Assembly: GCA_013335175.1 (NCBI GenBank)
Contig: JAAXWC010000001.1
Span: forward strand, 62,001-126,000
Direction of reading: 5' to 3'
DNA: 64,000 nucleotides
DNA from: Candidatus Roizmanbacteria bacterium
GTDB taxonomy: Bacteria > Patescibacteriota > Microgenomatia > UBA1406 > GWC2-37-13
Each line of letters starts with the position of its first letter. Within the stretch, counting starts at the first letter, position 1. The notes under the pieces are model-generated. The model had not been told where the DNA came from, did not search any database, and was given only the letters and a program-made list of their open reading frames with translations. This document shows positions 31,626-40,100 of this stretch, piece by piece. Made by a program: the position numbers and the translations under genes.

Positions 31626-34199
31626 ATGAAAAAATATATTCCGCAGACATTTGAAGATGCTCTTATTGCAATCTGGGATCAGGAGGGGGTCTATACTCCT
31701 AAAGACGATTCTAAAAAAGAAAAAATGTATACGCTTTCCATGTTCCCGTACCCTTCTGGTGCAGGACTTCATGTGGGGCACACGCGAATCTACACCGGGA
31801 CAGACGTGATTTCTCGCTATTTCCGTATGAAAGGATACAACCTTCTGTACCCGATGGGGTGGGATGCGTTTGGTCTTCCTGCAGAAAACGCAGCAATTAA
31901 AGCAAAGAAAAATCCAATGGATATGGTTCCGCAAAATATTGAGAACTTCAAATATCAGATGAATAAATTAGGACTCGCGTATAACTGGTCGCGAGAGTTT
32001 TCAACTACTGATCCAGAGTATTACGGTATGACGCAGTGGCTCTTTACTGAGTTCTATAAACTGGGACTTTTGTATAAAAAAAATACGCCCGTATATTTTT
32101 GTCCAACGTGTAAAACGGGATTGGCAGAAGAGGAAGTATTGCCTAATGGTACTCATGAACGCTGTGGCAACCTTATTACCCGAAAAGAACTTCCCCAGTG
32201 GATTTTTAGAATAACAACCTATGCAGATAGCTTATTGGATGGATTAAAAGGTCTCGATTGGCCAAATGGAATTCTAGAAATGCAGAAAAAATGGATAGGG
32301 AAGAAAGAGGGGATTAATATCCACTACTCAATAAAAAATGTGGAGGAGACAGTTACTTGTTTTACTACGCGACCTGATACCAATTTTGGGGCAACATTTG
32401 TTGTTATTGCTCCGGAGCATCATTTTGTAAAGCGTATTTTATCTGGCGAAATTGCTGTTGATGAAAAAACGAAGCAAGAAATTGAAGCCTATGTCGCTAC
32501 ATCCTTGGCAAAAACAGATGTAGAACGTATTGCCGAAGGGCGCAAGAAAACAGGAGCATTCACAGGCTTTTATGCGATCAATAATTTAACCGGACGTGAA
32601 ATGCCGGTATGGGTTTCCGATTTTGTACTTTCAGGTTTTGGAACAGGGGCGGTGGTAGGGGTACCAGCCCACGATCTTCGCGATTTTGAGTTTGCGCAAC
32701 AGTTTGGAATTGAGATTATTCGCGTTGTTTCAGGAAAAGACGGTGATGTTTCACCGATATCAAAACCAGAACAAGTCCAGGAAGACGCAGGAACAATGGT
32801 CAATTCTGGATTCTTAAATGGTCTAGATATTCATGATGCTACTCAAAAAATTATGGATTACCTAGAAGAAAAAGGGTGGGGGGAACGCGTGGTTAGTTAC
32901 CATTTGCGCGATTGGATTTTTTCACGTCAGCGTTACTGGGGTGAACCAATTCCTATGGTGTACTGTGAATCGTGTGCCCTTAAAAATCAGTCATGGTTTA
33001 CGACAGAGCAGGGGAATGCGTTTACAAAAACACATCAAACTATATCGAAAGTAGACAAAGAGTTACAAAACAATATGGCTGGGTGGTTCATAATTGATCA
33101 AAAAACTTTACCATTAGAACTTCCGTACATGGAGTCTTACGAGCCAACTGGTACGGGTGAATCGCCGCTGGCGCAAGCAACAGAGTGGGTATCCGTTCCC
33201 TGTCCTCAGTGCGGTGGTGCAGCGCGTCGTGAAACGGATACCATGCCCAACTGGGCAGGGTCTTGCTGGTATTTCTTGGCATTCGCTTTCTGGGACAAAA
33301 CGAAGAAACAGCCTGTTTTTGATCAGGAACAGATAAAAAAATGGTTGCCGGTTGATTGGTATGTGGGGGGTGCAGAACATGCAGTCTTACATTTGTTATA
33401 TGCGCGGTTTTGGATGCATGTGTTGAACGATTTAAAGTTTATCGATTTCCGAGAACCATTTTTGCGATTACGAAATGTGGGTATGGTTTTGGCAGAGGAT
33501 CATCGAAAGATGAGTAAGTCCTGGGGGAATGTGATCAATCCAACCGATGTAGTTTCTGAATATGGAGCCGATGCTCTCCGAGTTTATGAAATGTTCATGG
33601 CGCCGTTTAACCAGGAAATTTCCTGGTCAACGAGTGCACTTCAGGGGGCATTCCGATTTTTGCAGCGTTTGTGGTATTTATTTCACAGTGAGACGTCTAT
33701 GACGGATAACGAGGCAGAGGTAAATAGAAAGCTGCGTTCAAAACTATACAAAACTATTGAAAAAGTGGGAAATGATATCGTTGAGATAAAATACAACACG
33801 GCGATAGCTGCCATGATGGAGTTCTTAAACGATTGGGAAAAGAATGGCCCGAAACTTACTCGAGAGGATGCAAAAAAAATGCTTCAGATTTTGGCACCGT
33901 TTGCGCCGTTTATGACGGATGAAATTTGGCGGAATGTGTTTGGAGAAAAAGAATCTATTCATATTTCCACCTGGCCAACATTTGATCGATCTCAGATTGA
34001 GACCGAAGAGTTGGTTATCCCTGTTCAGGTGAATGGTAAAACTCGTTCGTCCGTAATTATTCCAATTGCCGATGCGAATAAAGATTCTGTCGTTAAAAAA
34101 GCATTGGAAGAAGAAAAACTTGCGAAGTACGTACAAGGACGTGAATATGACGTTATCTACGTTGAAAAACGTATTTTAAATTTTGTAGTTAAAGGGTAA
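31626..34199 (+). CDS. leuS: Leucyl-tRNA synthetase
   Basis: 857 residues, full bacterial length. HIGH motif as HVGHT near residue 50 (PSGAGLHVGHTRIYTGTDV). KMSKS as DHRKMSKSWGNVINP. The CP1 editing domain is present, with CFTTRPDTNFGATFVVIAP. Zinc-type Cys pairs occur (CPTCKTG and CESCALK). A C-terminal domain with VNGKTRSSVIIP follows. It charges tRNA-Leu and edits mischarged Ile/Val. TATAAT 9 nt before the ATG suggests its own nearly leaderless transcript. Confidence 0.97.
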   Translation: MKKYIPQTFEDALIAIWDQEGVYTPKDDSKKEKMYTLSMFPYPSGAGLHVGHTRIYTGTDVISRYFRMKGYNLLYPMGWDAFGLPAENAAIKAKKNPMDMVPQNIENFKYQMNKLGLAYNWSREFSTTDPEYYGMTQWLFTEFYKLGLLYKKNTPVYFCPTCKTGLAEEEVLPNGTHERCGNLITRKELPQWIFRITTYADSLLDGLKGLDWPNGILEMQKKWIGKKEGINIHYSIKNVEETVTCFTTRPDTNFGATFVVIAPEHHFVKRILSGEIAVDEKTKQEIEAYVATSLAKTDVERIAEGRKKTGAFTGFYAINNLTGREMPVWVSDFVLSGFGTGAVVGVPAHDLRDFEFAQQFGIEIIRVVSGKDGDVSPISKPEQVQEDAGTMVNSGFLNGLDIHDATQKIMDYLEEKGWGERVVSYHLRDWIFSRQRYWGEPIPMVYCESCALKNQSWFTTEQGNAFTKTHQTISKVDKELQNNMAGWFIIDQKTLPLELPYMESYEPTGTGESPLAQATEWVSVPCPQCGGAARRETDTMPNWAGSCWYFLAFAFWDKTKKQPVFDQEQIKKWLPVDWYVGGAEHAVLHLLYARFWMHVLNDLKFIDFREPFLRLRNVGMVLAEDHRKMSKSWGNVINPTDVVSEYGADALRVYEMFMAPFNQEISWSTSALQGAFRFLQRLWYLFHSETSMTDNEAEVNRKLRSKLYKTIEKVGNDIVEIKYNTAIAAMMEFLNDWEKNGPKLTREDAKKMLQILAPFAPFMTDEIWRNVFGEKESIHISTWPTFDRSQIETEELVIPVQVNGKTRSSVIIPIADANKDSVVKKALEEEKLAKYVQGREYDVIYVEKRILNFVVKG

Positions 34200-34206
34200 A
34201 GAACAC

Positions 34207-36006
34207 TTATTCCGGTAGTCGAAAACTAGGAATGGGATTGCTGCCTTGTTGTAAAAAATTCTGAAATAATCCTTCTGTGTTTGATAATGTATCAAATGTG
34301 CCTTCTTGTACGATTCTTCCAGAGTCAAAGACGATAATTCTGTCCGCATTTTTGAGCGTGGTAAGCCGATGAGCAATGGAAATAATTGTTTTCCCTTTGA
34401 ATATTTTTTCAATATTATTTTGAATACAGGCCTCATTTGTATTATCAAGGGCAGAGGTCGCTTCATCGAAAATGATAAGCTCCGGCGATTGTAACATCAC
34501 TCTAGCAAGAGCGATGCGTTGTCGTTGACCGCCACTCAAATTGGTTCCATTCTCTGATACATTGCCATCAAACCCTCCTAAGCTTTTTTCAATCTCTTCA
34601 CGTATTTGAGCATTTTCGGCTGCGGTAACAAGTTCTTTATCTGATATCGCACGTGTTGAACCGTAAAGAATATTTTCCCGTATTGTTCCTGAAAAAATAA
34701 ACGGTTTTTGGGGGACATATGCAATTTTTTGTGCTATTGTTTTCCGGGAAATAGTTTCTAATTTTTGATCAAAAAAAGAAACGTCACCCTGATAGTTATG
34801 TATTAACTTAAGAAGAATATGAATGAAGGTTGTCTTGCCACAACCAGATGCACCTACGATACCAATAGTTTCACCGTTATGTATCGTAAGATTTACCTCT
34901 TTAAGAATCTCCATATCGGATTTTTTGTAAGAAAAAGATAGGTTTTTGACGAAAATAGCAGGTTTGTTTGTACTTTCATTCATAATGAAGTTTTTTTCAG
35001 AAGCATGAAAAGAAATATCTAGGGGTTGATGGAGCAGATGATAGAGATCGTTTACCTGAAGGGAGCTTTCGTGAGCTTGGTCGAGTATTCTATGAATCTC
35101 ACGGAGGGGATTGGTGATACTTAAAAAAAGAATGGAATAAACCAAAATATCGCCCTTCGATATGATGCCTTGCGATGCGAAATAGATTGAGAGCATGATC
35201 ACCACGATATAGAAGAAACCTTCATTCAGATACTTGGCTGCATCAAATAATGCCATAGAAACATGATGCTGCATCTCTATGGTACGTTGATGCTCTGCAA
35301 TCGTTTTTACCTTCTGAATTTCAAAAGGAACCGTATTCATCACCCGTATTGTTTCAATGCCTCCGAGCATTTCTACCACTTTTCCATCTACCTGTTCTTT
35401 GCCACGAAGTAATGCAACACGAATACCTTTTTGTGAAGAAACTTGTTTCATAATCAAAAATAATCCTGTTGGAATAACTAAAATCATTACCGAAGCAAGA
35501 ATTGGCTTTTGAAGCAAGGCAATACCAATGGCTGCCAGAGCGGCAAAAAAGATGGGCAAAAAGTCTAAAAAGATAAGTTTGATCATGCGAATGAGTCCTT
35601 GCATTGATCGAAATATCCGACCATGTAACGAGCCAATCTGTTGTTGATATACATAACCTCCGATATCGGCTTTTAATAGTCTTTCTATGACCTGTACCGT
35701 CTGTACTTTATCAGTTTGAGTAGCAATAGTTTCAACGAGAAGTTTTCTGACGACATTCAATGCTTCACGAACCAAAATTACGATAATTATCAGCGCGATA
35801 AACGGGATAACGCTGTTCAAGGGAAGCGGAGATGCCCCCACGATTGTGTCTACAAGTTTACCTAAAATAACTGCAGGGATATTGGTAAGGAAGCCGGTAA
35901 CTAGCATGATAAACGAGGCGAGGTACAGGTTTTTCTTCTCTCTTGAATTCAATAGTCCGACTGTTCTTTTTATGCCTACAATAATTTCCTTCAGCTCGGT
36001 ATTCAT
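34207..36006 (-). CDS. ABC exporter, fused membrane and ATPase domains
   Basis: 599 residues from ATG 36006. A type I exporter membrane domain with about six helices fills residues 25-330. The nucleotide-binding domain has Walker A GASGCGKTT, signature LSGGQRQRIALARVM, Walker B LIIFDEATSALD and the H-loop ISIAHRLTTL. Proteins of this MsbA/half-transporter type work as homodimers and export lipids, drugs or peptides; the substrate cannot be read from the sequence. It is convergent with leuS (7-bp gap). TGTAAT lies 7 nt before the ATG. Confidence 0.93.
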   Translation of the reverse strand: MNTELKEIIVGIKRTVGLLNSREKKNLYLASFIMLVTGFLTNIPAVILGKLVDTIVGASPLPLNSVIPFIALIIIVILVREALNVVRKLLVETIATQTDKVQTVQVIERLLKADIGGYVYQQQIGSLHGRIFRSMQGLIRMIKLIFLDFLPIFFAALAAIGIALLQKPILASVMILVIPTGLFLIMKQVSSQKGIRVALLRGKEQVDGKVVEMLGGIETIRVMNTVPFEIQKVKTIAEHQRTIEMQHHVSMALFDAAKYLNEGFFYIVVIMLSIYFASQGIISKGDILVYSILFLSITNPLREIHRILDQAHESSLQVNDLYHLLHQPLDISFHASEKNFIMNESTNKPAIFVKNLSFSYKKSDMEILKEVNLTIHNGETIGIVGASGCGKTTFIHILLKLIHNYQGDVSFFDQKLETISRKTIAQKIAYVPQKPFIFSGTIRENILYGSTRAISDKELVTAAENAQIREEIEKSLGGFDGNVSENGTNLSGGQRQRIALARVMLQSPELIIFDEATSALDNTNEACIQNNIEKIFKGKTIISIAHRLTTLKNADRIIVFDSGRIVQEGTFDTLSNTEGLFQNFLQQGSNPIPSFRLPE

Positions 36007-36090
36007 GGTTGCTATTACAATCTTTTTAGAAATAATGAAATCTAAATGCATTGTACCAAACGTGAATATTGAGTGAGAGCGAATTGATGA

Positions 36091-36112
36091 AGGGACTCGA
36101 ACCCTGAACCAA
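36091..36112 (-). pseudogene. tRNA-Lys 3' fragment (T-arm)
   Basis: 22 bp identical to the variable loop and T-arm of the intact tRNA-Lys at 36192-36264. It is joined directly to the 24-bp repeat at 36111 in place of the anticodon arm, and lacks the 3' acceptor strand. Confidence 0.85.
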
Positions 36113-36134
36113 TCCCGATGAATCGGGACTGCTC
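36111..36134. repeat. 24-bp direct repeat at the tRNA-Lys locus, copy 1
   Basis: Contains ATCCCGATGAATCGGGA, a near-perfect hairpin, plus CTGCTC. It is identical to 36535-36558. The two copies enclose the terminator, the tRNA-Lys gene and the GIY-YIG gene. Confidence 0.9.
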
Positions 36135-36160
36135 AATAATAGAGCGTATGAAGCATAAAA

Positions 36161-36184
36161 AAAGACCGGGAGGACCGGTCTTTT
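36161..36184 (-). terminator. Intrinsic terminator after tRNA-Lys
   Basis: Minus strand AAGACCGG / CCGGTCTT with a 5-nt loop and a T-run at the 3' side. It is nearly symmetrical and could also act on the plus strand. Confidence 0.85.
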
Positions 36185-36191
36185 CATAGTG

Positions 36192-36264
36192 TGAGTCCAC
36201 AGGGACTCGAACCCTGAACCAACAGCTTAAAAGGCTGCTGCTCTACCAGTTGAGCTATGGACCC
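36192..36264 (-). tRNA. tRNA-Lys (anticodon UUU)
   Basis: Full cloverleaf: acceptor GGGTCCA/TGGACTC (one G-U), D-arm GCTCAACTGGTAGAGC, anticodon stem GCAGC/GCTGT with loop CTTTTAA (anticodon TTT), T-arm CAGGG-TTCGAGT-CCCTG, discriminator A. CCA is not encoded. The first ten bases also form the last codons and stop of the adjacent GIY-YIG gene. Confidence 0.95.
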
Positions 36265-36512
36265 TTATTCTGGTTTTCAATCAATCGCAAAATATATTCG
36301 TGACTTTTCAATTTGTTTATAGAACGTTCTCTTTTCAGAGCTTCCGTTTTTGTTGAAAAACGTTCCACGTATCTCAACTTCCACGGGCGCTTCGACTTCG
36401 TGTATCTCGTTCGTCCCATGTTATGCTCAAATATTCGTTCTTCGATATTTGAACTAAATCCGATGTAAAAAGTGCTATCCTTCTCGCTCTCAATTATATA
36501 AATATAATACAT
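36255..36512 (-). CDS. Stand-alone GIY-YIG protein overlapping tRNA-Lys
   Basis: 85 residues, one GIY-YIG domain. YYIYIIES and FYIGFSSN are the two motifs; IEERIFEHN follows and a conserved Glu lies in TEALKRERSINKL. It is a small UPF0213-like member. The final codons (NKGP and a TAG stop) are read from the 5' end of the tRNA-Lys gene, a 10-bp overlap. tRNA fragments and a 24-bp direct repeat lie on both sides. Role unknown; a link with the local rearrangement is inferred. Confidence 0.85.
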   Translation of the reverse strand: MYYIYIIESEKDSTFYIGFSSNIEERIFEHNMGRTRYTKSKRPWKLRYVERFSTKTEALKRERSINKLKSHEYILRLIENQNKGP

Positions 36513-36534
36513 AAAGCTATATTCACCTCAAACT

Positions 36535-36558
36535 AATCCCGATGAATCGGGACTGCTC
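36535..36558. repeat. 24-bp direct repeat at the tRNA-Lys locus, copy 2
   Basis: Same sequence and orientation as 36111-36134. It lies 23 bp before the GIY-YIG start and 45 bp from a 5' tRNA fragment. Confidence 0.9.
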
Positions 36559-36602
36559 CTACGCCCGCAACGTTTTCTCTGATCTCTTGCGAGGTGGGCG
36601 GG

Positions 36603-36623
36603 TACCAGTTGAGCTATGGACCC
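36603..36623 (-). pseudogene. tRNA-Lys 5' fragment
   Basis: 21 bp identical to the first 21 bases of tRNA-Lys (acceptor 5' strand and D-arm up to CTGGTA). It is followed on the minus strand by 44 unrelated bases and then copy 2 of the 24-bp repeat. Confidence 0.85.
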
Positions 36624-37067
36624 GCTCGTTTTGCGATAGACAATTGTATCAATATATATCCAATAATTCAAGACAGATTGCTTTTGTTTTTATAGAAAAA
36701 ATGAACAGGGGAAGATTTGAAACACCGACAAATGCCTCAATGCGAGTAGTAAATGGTAGAAAATTAGTTAGATACGAATACCATATTTTAAGTTCCTGAT
36801 ATGTCCCTATAGTTATAAATATGAGTTGAAGTAGTTATATTATATTTATAAAACGATGTTTTTAAATAAATGCGAATTTTTGAATATAATTCTGAACGAA
36901 TATATGATCAAAATAATTGAACAAAGTATGGAATTATGATGGAAATACCAATTGTTATAAGTAATTATGTAGTTATAAAATAATGAAATATATATTTATA
37001 TTTTAAAATGGGAACGTTTTGCTAAATCGCTTATATTTGAAATAATCAGAGTTATTTTGCCTAGTCT
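36624..37067. other. AT-rich intergenic stretch before the kelch gene
   Basis: About 440 bp with no gene I can support. Short frames (for example one reading RFETPTNASMRVVNGRKLV near 36710-36780) have no recognisable relative. TAGTTATAAA occurs twice (about 36810 and 36971). Confidence 0.55.
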
Positions 37068-37113
37068 AGAGCCCTAAATATAATTGTAAAATACAATATT
37101 AATTTAGAGCTCT
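37068..37113. promoter_or_regulatory. Long palindrome upstream of the kelch gene promoter
   Basis: Outer arms AGAGCCCTAAAT and ATTTAGAGCTCT pair at 11 of 12 positions. Inside, TTGTA-AAA-TACAA makes a second stem with one bulge. No T-run follows, so it is not a typical terminator. It ends 19 bp before the -35 box and could be an operator. Confidence 0.6.
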
Positions 37114-37132
37114 GCGACAATCTAACTATTGC

Positions 37133-37161
37133 TTGACACAGAGAACATATTCATATATTGT
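37133..37161 (+). promoter_or_regulatory. Promoter of the kelch giant-protein gene
   Basis: TTGACA at 37133-37138, then TATTGT at 17-bp spacing (37156-37161), overlapping TATATT (37154-37159). The ATG codons at 37165 and 37168 follow within 3-8 nt, again suggesting a leaderless message. Confidence 0.6.
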
Positions 37162-37164
37162 GGA

Positions 37165-40100
37165 ATGATGGAGAGTGATAATTGGTGTAAAAGAAAGTAT
37201 TTAATTTTATTAAAAAAATGGATAGCATTTGTATTATTTGCAAACATTCTATTATCGACGATTTTTCCATCCTTTAGTCTAAACGCTCCCTTATTTAATA
37301 AAATAAACAAACAAGTCCAGGCTGCTTCACTGAATCTTACGAAAACTTCTCAGGCAGATTGGCTTGCCGGGAAATTTGAATTTAACGAAATAGATGCCAC
37401 CAGTTCGGCCAATAGTATTAAGCTTCAGAAAGATCTGGGAACATGGGTTGCTTCCGAGCCAGCAAGTTTGAATCAGTATATGGCCTCGAACTTAAAAACG
37501 ATTAAGATTGCTAAATTTTTGTATACATACCGAAATAATGCGATTGGGCAGTTTATGCGATACGATATGGGAACTCGTGAATGGAAGGAAATGGGGTATT
37601 TACCGCATCAAGCGTATGAAGTTTTGGATATGACTACCAATGGGACAGATACGATTTGGGCATTTGCCTCTCGAGGGTCGAGTGGAATTTCCTATAAACA
37701 GTTTTTGAAATACGATATTCCGACAAATACCTGGAGTTATATGAAAAATCCCCCTAATACGCTTGGCACGTGGTCTGCTCTTGAGTATGTCGGACCCGAC
37801 TATATTTATGCAGTACGCGGAGGATCGTATGAGTCCTGGCGGTACAAAATATCAACGGATACCTGGGAATCTCTGCCGAACCAAATGTACTGTGAAAGCT
37901 ATTGCGATCTTGTGTATGACGGCTCACGGTATATTTACATGAACTCTTCATGGCAAAATCCCGATAGATTCTATCGGCTTGATTTAACTAATTTAACCTG
38001 GACACAAATGGCGAATGCCCCAATGGATAATGCATTTTATTACGCCAACGATATGGTTTTGTATAACGGAGATATTTATACCATGAGAGGTGGAGGTACA
38101 AATACATTTTATAAATACTCGATATCTGGCAATACCTGGACGCAAGCTGCAAATATTCCCATCAATGTCAATTATGGAACGCTTATTGCTGATCCCGATA
38201 ATAATCGGCTTATTATGTCGGGAGAGTTTGGAGATTTTCGCTATTATTACCCTTCAAGTAATACATGGAGCTCCCTTGTAAATGGTCCTCCAGCAAATTC
38301 ACTCTACGGAGGAAAAGCCTGGGCAAGCGATGGGAATGGTAACTTTTACTTTTGTCGTGGACAAAATACTTCTACTTGTTATAAATACGTTTTGGCAACA
38401 AACGTTTGGACAACTCTTTCATCTGCACCAGTGTCATTAGGGAATGAGGGAGTAAGTCTTATATTCACTGGTGGTTTTCTGTATGTCGGAAGAGGAAATA
38501 ACGGGGGGGAGTTTTATCAGTACAATCCTACAAATGATACATGGACTGCTAAAGCAAATACCTTGGCGGCGTTTGGTCAAGGGGGGACAATGGTCGCATC
38601 GGATTCAGCATCGATTTTTATGTTGCGAGGCGCTGGTGCAAGTAATTTATATAAATATGATATTGCAGGTAATGCTTGGGTTGCAAAGGCTAGTATGCCG
38701 GAAGGAGAGTATATTGGTGGTGGGTTAGTAAAAGCTGGATCGTTCTTATACGGGTTACAAGGAAATTATCGAAGCAGATTCTTTAGGTATACAGAAACTA
38801 CGAATACTTGGAATGAGTTGGCATCGCTTCCAGTTGGAAGCTATCATGGAGGTGCGATTACCTATGACGGCGGAGATTATATTTATGCAACAGTTGGAGG
38901 AGATGTGGATCTATGGGGGAGGCAAATGTATCGGTATTCAATTTCAGCAAACCGATGGACGCGTATGGCTGATGCACCTAATATATTCCGTAATGGAGGA
39001 AGTATAGATTGGTATAACGGCGCAATTTATGCATACCAGGGATATACGCTGAATTTATGGAAATACGTTCCGCCGACTGGCTCCACCCCGTATGTCTCTC
39101 AAGGGACGTGGTTTTCTCCAGTATATGATTTACAGTACGTATCATCGTGGAACTCATTTTCCAAAAATGCAACGATTCCCGCGGACACTTCAGTTAGCTA
39201 TTACAGCCGTACTTCTGATAATCAAAACGTATGGGATGATTGGCAAGAAATTACCGGAAGCACAGTTCCCTCTGCTTCAAAGAGGTATATCCAAATAAAA
39301 ATAGTCTTGAAAGGAAATGGGTCCGTTTCGCCTCAGGTAGATGATTTTTCTATTGGATACAATTCTGATGAAACGGCTCCAAACATAAGTACGGTGGTGG
39401 TGACTGGTTCTTCAGAAAAAGGGAGTGCAACACCTCTTGTTTCAGGACAAACCTATGGGTATCGGTCTCCCTATTTTCAATGGACTTCTGGAAGTGATGT
39501 TGGGACAGGGATAGACGGATACTATGTATATTTTGGTACAAATAGTGGCGCTGATCCGCAGACGGAAGGAAACTATCAAACAGGCCGTGATTATGTAACG
39601 AATTATCCATTCCAAAATGGTGGCGTTTATTATCTGATTATAAAGGCGAAGGATCGATCTGGGAATATATCGGGTGCAATTACTGGCTTTCAGTATAGTT
39701 ATTCGGGAATTTCTGCTACTGCAAGTATTGGCATGAATAAGCGATCTGATTGGGAAAGTCCACAGGCAACTCGGAGTGGAATATTCTCCGGAACAAGCGC
39801 GTGGTGGAATCGGGCGTACGGTTATCGGAAGCAGGTTTCAATTGTAGGTGGACTAAATGGAGTACAACCTACTCAATGGATACAATTAACCGATGATACG
39901 ACTGCTTTAGCATCTGCGAATAAATTACGAACAGATCGGAAAGATTGGAGGATATTTTACTGGACAGGGAGTATATGGGAAGAATTAAAGAGAGACTATG
40001 CGGCGACTAATTCCACTTACTTTCATCCATACAAAACAATTCCGGCAGGGCAAACAGATAGTAATTATTACATTTATTATGGTAATCCGAATGAATCCAC

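Noticed and set aside
31410..31934. 174-codon minus-strand frame across the RRM/leuS junction, and another at 31050-31361
   Set aside because: Antisense to two well-recognised genes or to the leader; composition is cysteine- and histidine-rich as expected for shadow frames.
36091..36134. A second, non-Lys tRNA gene formed by the T-arm fragment and 24-bp repeat
   Set aside because: The acceptor strands do not pair and the would-be anticodon loop has eight bases, so it is a fragment or insertion scar.
36542..36799. 85-codon plus-strand frame near the tRNA fragment
   Set aside because: It begins in the repeat and tRNA fragment and has no recognisable relative; possibly the decayed end of an old gene, but not supportable.
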